From: Dunaliella salina
Lineage: Eukaryota > Chlorophyta > Chlorophyceae > Chlamydomonadales > Dunaliellaceae
DNA: 11,999 nucleotides
Direction of reading: 5' to 3'
NCBI GenBank assembly: GCA_002284615.2
Contig: MU069472.1
Span: 568,750 to 580,748 of the forward strand
In this document: one piece after another, positions 1 through 9,500 of the stretch
Position numbering within the stretch: the first letter of the stretch is position 1
How the letters are laid out: every line of letters begins with the position of its first letter
The notes under the pieces: generated by a model
Told to the model about the DNA's origin: nothing
Database searches by the model: none
Seen by the model: only the letters and a program-made list of their open reading frames with translations
Made by a program: the position numbers and the translations under genes

Positions 1-1
1 G

Positions 2-288
2 AAGGACAAGCTCACCAACCCACTGCCCCAGCCGCCTGTGCCGGGCGCCATCTTTGCATCCCCAAGCTTCTCCCTGTTTTTTGGCTGCCACTGTGCTGAT
101 GGTGGGGCGCCGCCGACATTGACCGACAATGGTATCAGTGGCTCGTGGAAATGCCCCTCTGGCGGCTCAGAGGACTCAGAAGGAGGGGGTGGGGGTGGTG
201 GAGATGATACGGGCTTGGTGGCGGCTGTGGTGGTCGTGGTCGTAGTGCTGGCCCTCCTGTTGTTGGGCATCAGTGGGTACTTGCTGAG
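2..288 (+). CDS. Exon 1 (partial): extracellular juxtamembrane region and transmembrane helix
   Basis: The frame is open from the window edge with no start needed inside, so the gene begins upstream. It encodes a stretch with three Cys (CHC, then WKCP), then an acidic and Gly-rich linker (about seven Gly in a row). Next comes a strongly hydrophobic run of about 24 residues at 215-286 (LVAA, seven Val, LALLLLGISGYLL), a clear transmembrane helix. This order, a Cys-containing outer domain and then one helix before a cyclase domain, is the receptor-cyclase layout. The likely donor is CTGAG|GTGGGT at 289, leaving phase 2. A second possibility is GTGCTA at 293 in phase 0. The same frame stays open to 463, but the extra residues look random and do not join the cyclase domain, so they are read as intron. 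Any acceptor opening this exon lies upstream or was not identified. Confidence 0.78.
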
Positions 289-2579
289 GTGGGTGCTACG
301 CAATGAAGGGCTGTCATGCTTGCTGGACACAGTTGATCAGGGAACTGCAGCCTCAGTGCGCGCGCGCGAGATTGCATCAGCTTGCCTTTTCTGCTGCATC
401 ACTGTGTTCATGAGGGCAAATAACTTTCTCTTCTACATGCACACTTATGAGGTAACTCAGTGATGCTGTGGGCGAGCGCGCGCGTGCACACACACACACA
501 CACACACTCTTATCCCTGTGAGGTCAAAGTTCCTGCCTCCTTGACGAGCATCCTTCTCCTCCATCCTGCTGCTCCCATCCAACATGCTTTTTTTTCTGGG
601 ACTCTGCCAGCATCAACTTTACAGTGTGATGGCCACTCTTCTCCAATTGCTTACTGGTACTACAGTGATAAAAATAAAATACAGCCTTGGACGCGCTCAT
701 TGCGTACGAGCCGCACCAGGCCTGCAATGTTCTGGCCATTCTTTCGGATTGTATTCTCCCTGGTTTTACAATCTGCAGCCAGGTGTATGCTCAGGCAATA
801 AGCACCAAAAGAGCAGTGTATTGTCCTATGGAATGATATGCTGGATGGCATCCCTCATGCTGTGCCTAAAAGGCTTTCAGATGAGGCTCGTGTGGGCCAG
901 TCGCATTCATTGCTGCGTCCTTCTTCTTTCTTTCATGTCCTTGATGGGACTTTTTACAGCCCCTGGTTTTCATGGCAATATTGATGGCGGATTTTGGGAA
1001 TCCTCTTGTTTTTTCCAAAATGGAGCAGAGTGAAGGTGCAGCTGAATCTGTGCTTTTGAACTGCTTCTGCTGGCAGGAATGGTAAGTAGCCTGGTGCACT
1101 ACCACACAGCCAGCATCAATTTTAGCGGTTTAGGTCATTCTTTTCTGAATGCCTATTCTGGTAGGAAATGCATACAGCCTGTGGCATATTTGCAGAGCCA
1201 AGCAGCGTGCAGAGCTGAGTCTAGGTTTTTGGATTTGTTTGGTTTAGCGCTTACATTCAGCCTGTGGTGCAATTGCAAATCCAGCATCAACCTAGCAGCG
1301 TGGGGGTCATTCTTTCCCAATTGCCCAATTTGATCGGAAATAAATGCGACTTGGGACGCAGCCGTGCAGCCTTTAGCAGGCAGAGCTGAATCTAGGTTCT
1401 TGGGTGTACATGGCTTGGCATGTACATTCAGCCTGGGGCACAATCTCGCAGCCAGCGGCAGCATAGCAGCATGAGGATTGTTCTTTTCCGATAGCCTACT
1501 TTGATGTGAAATAAATGTAGCGTGGGGCGCAATGATGCAGTCAGCAGCAAGCAGAGCTGAATCAAGGCTTTTGAATTTGCTTGGTTCGGCAGGAACGTAC
1601 AGCCTGGGGCACAATCGCGCAGCCAGCAGCAGGCGGAGCTGTCCAGGAAGAGGAGCAAGGTGCCAGGGACGCCCGGGGTAGCGCTGCAGGCGGGCCAAGG
1701 CCTCGTTGTTTCTGGGGATGTGCTGGTCACATGGGTGTGCACAGGTGCGTACTTGCGTGGGTGCATGTTGGTGTGGGTGTATGCAGGTGGGTGTGTACGT
1801 TTGGGTGTGTGCGTGTGTTTTGGGGGGGTGGGGGGGGGGTGCAGATGTGGGTGGTGAGATGATAACAGGGTATGTGCTTGACACAAGTGTGTGCACACAA
1901 GTGTGCATGTAGCTGTGTGAGTTGGTGTTTTTTCCACATGCTTGCACACATGTATTTGTTTGGTTGTCTTTGGAGATGCTTCAGCTTGCTGTGCTTCTGG
2001 TCTTGGGGTAAGCAGATGCCTGGGAGGTTCACGCCTGTTTTGTCACTGGACAGTCCAGCCAAGAAAAACTATCCAGACTTTGGCAATTTTGATCTCTGAC
2101 GAGCTCTGGTTTGTAGCCATCTCTATATCCCTTGAGGTTTTGGGTCCCCAAGGGTTGCAAGGGCATAGGACCAGGCTTGCCTTGTTGTGCGCCAAGGCTG
2201 TGAACCACAAAAGGAGTGCATGTCTCCGCACTGCACATGCTTCATGCTTCCTTGTTTGATGCTGTGCCACCAAAAAAAGCTCAACCCTGCACATGTGCAT
2301 TCCGCCTTGTTTCCGCCTTGTTTGATTCCGTGCAGATGTTGCGGATTCCACTTGGCTCTGGGAATGGGATGCCGAGGTCATGGACCAGGCCATTGCTATG
2401 CACAACACCACCATCCGCGAGCTGCTTGAGGAGCAAGGCGGGCATGAAATCCGCAACGAGGGGGACAGCTTTGTCATGAGCTTCCATGATGCCAGCGATG
2501 CCGTCAGATTCTGCTTACAGGTAAGCGCCAGTGAATCCATTCATGTGAATGTGGGGTCCACCAGGAGGGGGNCCACNNN

Positions 2580-2653
<74 letters not shown>

Positions 2654-5600
2654 TGTCATGGGCTTCCATGATGATATGCCATCAGGTTCCGCTTACAGGT
2701 AAGCGCCATTGAATTTGTTAATGTGCGTGTGTGTATGTATGTGTTGATTTTGTGGAGTTGGTTGTCGCGTTTGAATGGTCCAAGTTTGCAGTGAGTACAT
2801 GTTATGCCAGCGACATTGCTGGATTCTACCTGCAACTGTGGGTGTGTTTGAGCTTGTGTGTTGTGAGAGGCTTGGTCCTCACAGTGTTGACATGGCGGTC
2901 CGCAGTGTGGACGTGTAGGTTTGCAGTGTCAATGTGGAGGTCTGCATGGTTGCAGCATGCTCACAATCGGGTCCGATTTCATGTTGAAGAAAGAACAACA
3001 TAGATTTGATGGTGGGGTGCGTACGCTAATTGTGATGAGGCTGCGTGTCGTGAGCTCGACTGCTGATGGTGCACTCCTCTCATCAAGATGTGTTCGGAAC
3101 ATCACTCTTGCTCCAAAGTTTCTATTGCAGGAAAGTCTGTAGACTAAACCTGCTCTCTGATAAATGCTGCAGGTTCTATTGCAGAACAAGCTGCCCAAAG
3201 GGAAAAAAAAAGGAAGGAGAAGCTGCCCAATGTAACAGCTGCAGATGCAGGAAATGCTGCCCAACTGAAAAGCTGCGTGTGCAGGAGAAGCTGCTGGTGC
3301 TGGAAAAGCTGCCCTGTGAAAATGCTGCAGGCGTAGGAAAAGCTGTCCTATGAAACAGCTGCAGGTGCAGGGAACGCTGTTGCACCTGTCCTCTGGAAAG
3401 AGCTGCATGTGCAGGAAAGCTGCTGCTTTTCCCTAGGCGATGGAAGTGAGCTTTGTATCAAAGGAAGCAGATCGGAGGTATGGCATTTGTCCTTTTTTGG
3501 CAGGTGCAAGAGAGTCTGCTGCACCTCCCCTGGCCTCCCAAGCTCCTCCCCATCCCGTAGGCTACCTGTGTGACCATTGGTGATTTGTCTTTTCATTTTT
3601 ATAAGGCAACTGAAAGTAAGCTTAGTATCAGAGAAAGCTGATCGCAGGTGTGGCATTTGTCTTTTGCGCAGGTGCAAGAAAGGCTGCTGCAGCTCCCCTG
3701 GCCACCCAAGCTCCTCTCCATCCCTCAGGCTGCCTGTAGGACAATGGGCGATGTGTCTGACAATCCGAGCAGCAAGGGGCAAGGGCCCCTTATCATAGCA
3801 GGCCTGCGCGTCAGGATTGGGATCAACACAGGTGTGTATGGGAGCTGAGATTTATTTGTACGATCTCAGCAGTAAGGGCCCCTCATCATTGCAAGCCTGC
3901 GCGCCAGGGTCAGCATCAACACAGGTGTGCACGGGTGCTGAGATTTATTTGCACGTGCGTTTTGGGCATCAAGGCAAGTGAACCCAACTGTGTTGTGAGA
4001 GCTCCTGCATGCATGCTGAAAGAAAATTTTTTAAAAAAAGTCAAAGCAGACCAGAGGCTAAGTGTGTTGTGAGTGCTCCTGCACCCCGGGAAAAAATTAA
4101 AAGACAAGTCTATACGCCATTGGCTAGTGCATTGTGAGTGCTCCTGCACCCTGAGAGAAATTAAAAGACATTAAAGTCCATGCAGGCCAAAGGTGGCGTG
4201 CATTAAGGAAGGTTCTCTAATTGTCAGGCTGGCAGGGGCCTGAATTTGTGAAAGTGATGAGAACAGGCACCAACACAAAAACAATTAATTGGAAGGAGGC
4301 TAGCAAGGCTAGCAAGGGCTTCACCAAAGCGTCGCCTTCAAAATTCATCATTCTGCTATGTGCATCAAATGGTATGCACAGTGCCAAGGTGGGCGACGGT
4401 GCTTGCACGTCGAGTGCTTGTGCAGAAGCCTCAAGGGTGCTGCGCAGGAAGTGCCTGCACAATAAGCGCACGGGTGCAAAGCAATCTGCGCGCAGCTGAG
4501 CGCAAGCGCGGAATTGCTGCACAGTTAGCGCCTGTATACAACAAGCTCCAGGCCACAGCAGAGGCTGTGCTTGTGCAGCTGGTGGGATGAACGAATTGGG
4601 ACGCATTGGAGGCATAATTGGCAAAGGAAAGAAAAGGAAGATTCTACGCAGGTCGTTAGCCACGTGCATGGAAGGAAGCTTCCCAATAGGCAAAGTCGTC
4701 AGGTTTTGGTAATCAGCTTTGTGGCAATCAGATGTGAGCACAAGTATTGTAACAATTGTTTTATGGGCAAGGTGCATTCTCAACCATGTCCCTTGCCTCA
4801 CTGATGCACCCAAGGAAAAGTTAGAGGTGCACAACTTCCAAGTGTCACCGGCTACGCCCTTCCCATCTTTCTTTCTCAAATCTAACTAAGCCAACCATCG
4901 CCGTTCCACGAATTATCATGACTATGTAAAATTTTTGAAAATCGAAGGACCCCATACCACTTTCCTGACCTCAAATCACCCCAAGAAAGGCCCACAGTCC
5001 CACCCTTATACCGTTTTTTTTTCATGCAACAGTACAGTATGGAGGCTGGATGGCCAAAAGGGAGGATTCACTCTATGACTGATGGGACGCATGAACTGAA
5101 AGCTTGGCCACTGAAGCCCTGTTGAACTAGACGGTTTGAAGCAAGCTCCAATGGCGAAATTTTGGCCCATATATGCTAGAGGATGTTTAAAACATGTCCA
5201 ACAACATGTCCATTTTGGGGGGTTGTCCACTGCTGAGAAAATCACTGAATTAAAAGTAGAGGACGACCCGCACACGGGCACTTGGTAATGCTGGTGTTTC
5301 ACTACTTCCTTCTCCCCCCTTCCTGTGTGATGTTTGTCTTGCTTGTACAAACTTTCCATGACCTTCTTGAGAGCCTGGCCTTCTTTTTTCCAACGGCTCT
5401 GCTTTCTCGAGGATACCGCGAGGCCCCCCTGAGCCTACCCCTTGGGCAACTTTTCCTTTCTTACCCTCATGTCGGAATAGAACTGCCTTCTTGCAGCACA
5501 AGCGCTCAATTCCAAACCTGGAGCACAGCATCACAAGCATGATCGCCCGCAGCGCAATCACTTACAAATCAGATCTCAGGCGTGCCTGACAAAGCTGAAA

Positions 5601-6539
5601 CCTCACCCGTAGTGTGGTCGTGTATTGGCGTTCATCCGAGGTTGTTCCAAACATGCCAATCCTCAGGTGTCCCTGACGACGTCTTCCTGCACAATGTGAC
5701 TGAGCACGTGGATTACAGGGGCAATGAGTATGACCTGGCAGGACAGGTGGGCGCGCTCTGTTGGTGAATTAGCTGGATCGCTGAAACCAGGTCAAAGGCT
5801 GCCGGATAGCTTGAACCAGGTCAAGGGCTGCATGATGGCCAGGGAAGGCTGGCCATGAACATAATTACATGTGCTGTGTGTTTCCACTTTTTTGCCAGGA
5901 AAATCATATGTGTATGACGTACCTGTAGGATTGGCCAGCCTTAATTATGGTTATGCTCCATACTCAATTAACAGCTGCCGGGTCCCCTTGTGAGGTGCCT
6001 GGCTCCTTGAATACAATGCTACTTTGCAAGCACTGCTGTTAGGCTTTCGTTGGCCATGCTATAGACAAAGCTTGCTGCCTTTGACCTGGTTTGAGCTAAG
6101 CATAGAGCTGAAGATGTGAGCAGGAATGCCAGCTGTTATCCAGTATCACTTTTTTTGAATCCGCTGTGTTCTTACTTCCCCATTTGTGTTTCTGCTCCCT
6201 CATATTTCTTTTTCTCCAGTCAGGTTGACCGCGCACTTGGACCCGTTTGATTGGATCATTCACACAAATCCCATTCCTGGGTACTGAGGATCATTGAGAA
6301 GTACATTGACAATGGTCACTTTGTATCAATGGACTTGTAATTATATTTTCATTTGGAAGGAATGGTTCGCCCACATTTTTCTGTGGTCTTGCATAGGTTC
6401 CTTTGTATCTGTACAATCGTATATAATCCTCTCCCACCTGCTTCTGCTCTTGCAGATATGTGACATTGCAGATGGGGGGCAGATCTTGATGGGACCCAAG
6501 ACTTACCAAAGGTGTGGTTTTCTTCTTCTGTTGTTGTTG

Positions 6540-6593
<54 letters not shown>

Positions 6594-9500
6594 ATGATGG
6601 TAATGATGACACTGTTAATGATGGTATTCATGTTGTTGATCTTCTCCCGTAACCAGCTTCCACCTTTGTCTCAAATCCAACCTTTTTGCCTTGGGCTTCA
6701 ATTGTGCGCCTGCAAAGCGCACACCTTATTGTACAATGTTTAAAGCTGCAGCATTCTATTCCTTCACGGCTTTTATGTGCTGCATCCCCTTGACAGACTA
6801 GTGGTGCTTTTGGCAACCTCACACCAGATGTGAATACTCAAGCTTGCAAACACCGTGTTTCTCGTAATGTGGCAGCTGAATCTTCAGTTTTTGAAGTCCC
6901 CTTGCGGAGATCGGCATGGTTTTTGCTTTCAATAATAACACTAATGCTCTCAAAGGAACACGTACATTCCCTTGCCAAAACAAGATGCTCGTGCAATGAT
7001 GTGTTCTCCTGATGTAACAGCACAGTGCCTCGCAACAAGGAATGCTGCTCTTCAACCCTGCCTGGCCTTGCTACACAGGTGGAATAAATGCTGTACCGAC
7101 ACCCCAGATGAAACCAACCACCATCAGGCGTCCTTTGAAGGCCCAATGAGCACTGAGGACACTCGTTTCCAACGCACTTCCATCATGGGCCGCTTTGCTT
7201 CCCAGACTGGGCGCAGGCAATCAATGTTGGCGATGAAGAGCATACAATCCAGGCAAGCAGCCCCAAATATTTACCAAGCTTTAAAAGGCTCTTTGGATCA
7301 ACCTATTGATGCTGCAAAGGCCGATCTGGTCGTTTTAAATCAGTGGATCCTCATCATGGCTTCCCACGTCTCCCATGCTTCACATTGGTTTTGGTGGCAG
7401 CTGGCACCAATCAGAGCCTTTGCAGGCGCCAGGTGAGATGCAAGTGAACAAAAAGACTTCAAAGCTGTCTTTGCCTTAGCCCAGATGCAAATGGAGGAAA
7501 AATACTTCTAAAGCTGTCTTTGCCTGCATCAGGGGTGCATGAACCTGCTGGCACAATGAACAAGCAGACACCACTCAAGACGCAAGTGGAGGGAAAGACT
7601 TCAAAGCTATCTTCATTTAAGTCGAGGTGTTTGAACCTGGTGTCACAATGGAGCAAGCAGCCTTTAAGGCAGAAATAATGAAGAGCATGCTGCAAATTCA
7701 ATGTGGGGCAGGCAGCAGTAAGCGATGTGGGAGGAGCTGCCTTTTCAGGCGCGGGCGTGTTGCAGGGCCCTTTCGGGTGTCTTCGGGCGTGCCCATCCTC
7801 ATTTTCATCACCGACGATCGAATTGTTGATGTGTGCTGTTTGCAGGAACCCGCGGCTCGGCAGCACCTCTGAAAGGTTGATGAGAGTGCGTGAAATGAAC
7901 GGTGCCTCACCGACAGCGTCAGGTGGGTGGTCACGCCAGGAGTGCGTGAGCTTGACAGCGGTTCGCGTACGGCATCATGCGGGCTAGGCGGTACAAGCTA
8001 AGGTAGCACGTGTGGGCAAGCACCATGTGAGCCAGCCTGTGTGGGCTAGCCTGTGTGGCAGGGTTGATCAATTCCCTGGGGTTTGACAAAATAAGTTAGC
8101 GTCGAAAAAAAATTGGGGGTTCGACAAATTGTTCAAACGAACAGTTGCCTGTAGGACAGGGGAGGGTTGGGCAACTGCACTTCAACCACCTTTTTCCCCT
8201 TGCGCCCTTTGACCCCTAGCATAATTGATGGTGGGGAAAGACACGGCACCAGCACCAACAGCAGCGGCAGCGCAAGCAACGGGGCATGAGAGAGGAGAAG
8301 CTGGAGGCGGGGGTGGATGAGCGGCAAGCACAGACCCAGATACACGATCCAGGGCATGCAAGAAGTCTCAGGCAATGAAGGCCCCAAGGTGTCCTTTTAT
8401 GGTCCCTCTATGAGGTGTGGGGGAGTGTATAGGGGAGTCCAAGCTCCGCCCAAGAACTGGGCCATGCATGGGGTGATTCTGGGGCCTGATGGACTCTGGA
8501 GTCGCTCATGCGATACCTGGAGTTTCGTGGCAACTATTAATAGAGAGCTTCTAGCAATGTAATACATCTTTTTTCCGTTGAGGCTCCTCCGGTCTCAGGA
8601 AGGTGAGGGAGGCGCAGTTCAAGCAAGGAGCCCGAGGTAGATATTGCTGCCATTTTAAGCAAAGAGTGGGTGGTCCAGAGCCAATGAGGGGTCCATTTTT
8701 GGCAGGGGGCATGAACTTTGACGCATTGGCATTTTGAAATCCGCGAATAATTTGCATACATTCGAATCCTCAAATAGTCCGAAATTCTGATGTCGATCAG
8801 CCCTGCTGTGTGGGCTAGCATTATATGCGCAAGCATGTGTGAGTAAGCACGTGTGGGCTAGGATCATGTGAAGTAGCCTGTCTGTTGGCCAAGAGGCTCT
8901 TGCCAAGAGTTCGAGCCCTGCACTGACTCATCTTCATGTTCAGCTACCCTGGCAGGCGGGTAAAATATGTAAGAGGCAAGCCCGTGCTACGAATCATTGT
9001 TGCCAACAAGTGCATCTGCATGTGCGCTCGCACATCCTTACCAAGTACAGAGCTTTGATGGCGTAGGATGCCTCTTTATGCCTGTAACTTTTTTATGGGG
9101 CAGACTTGCAAGCTTTGCAAGGAATAGCAGGAAGATGAGCAGCAGAGTGTGCGGTGATGCTGCCGTTTCCCCTGAATGCTTGCCCCTACTACATACATAC
9201 ACATACACACACATACATACACCCGGTTACAACAATGAGCAAATGCACCATAAATTCGCTTCTTGGTGCCAAAATCTTGCGCCTCAAAGCCCTCACCAAA
9301 AGAAGAGCATATGATCTCTGCCAGATCCCAATTTGGATGCGCACCCTCTTGCATACCCTTCCAGCTTCACCTACCAGATTACATCATGCTTCCTCATAAC
9401 GACCAGGGAGGAGTCGTCTAAGAAGAGCCATTTCTTTCACTTTTCCTTGTTCAATATTCTTGCTGCCTTCCTTGCTCCCCGATTCATCGATTCCACAGTT

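Larger units (their letters stand above)
2521..3671 (+). other. Intron 2b (between exons 3 and 4)
   Basis: The intron is 1151 bases, GTAAGC to TTTTGCGCAG. In order it contains an N gap and CA microsatellite, a copy of the exon 3 end, a 21-base triplication, a 35-base minisatellite and a copy of the exon 4 start. It contains no other plausible exon. Confidence 0.9.
3832..5666 (+). other. Intron 3
   Basis: The intron is 1835 bases, GTGTGT to AATCCTCAG. Its first part carries a copy of the exon 4 end and a 65-74-base repeat. From about 4220 to 5660 it is mostly unique sequence, with lower GC around 4880-5240. Long open frames on the minus strand (4217-4879 and 5250-5561) have no recognised family. 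Because LRVRIGINTG joins GVPDDVF directly, no missing exon is needed here. Confidence 0.9.

Noticed and set aside
460..1033. Overlapping plus-strand open frames after exon 1
   Set aside because: They are short, run through CA and homopolymer stretches, lack cyclase motifs and do not match the phase of exon 2. They are read as intron 1.
1153..1947. 264-codon minus-strand open frame
   Set aside because: It runs antisense through the 171-base array, exon 2 and the TG-rich stretch. Its His/Thr/Pro-rich product is a shadow of the TG repeat, and its repeated blocks reflect the DNA repeat.
1872..2099. MPGRFTPVLSLD segment, considered as the source of the missing first cyclase strand
   Set aside because: It has no GT donor after the Asp and lacks V-T-x-V-x-T-D. 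The segment ending at 1744 fits the motif and the phase exactly.
487..2651. CA/TG tracts, considered as telomeric or CRISPR-like repeats
   Set aside because: They are simple dinucleotide microsatellites with no unique spacers and no telomere unit.
2929..3408. 159-codon minus-strand frame with a repeated Ala/Phe/Cys pattern
   Set aside because: It is the reverse reading of the 35-base minisatellite in intron 2b.
6294..6743. Open frame of 149 codons spanning exon 6
   Set aside because: Only 6456-6511 matches the cyclase family. The flanks are intron 4 pyrimidine tract and the trinucleotide repeat of intron 5.
8317..8562. Plus-strand frame with product KVSFYGPS and so on, considered as an exon
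   Set aside because: No convincing acceptor and donor pair in the needed phase 1 was found, and no family was recognised.
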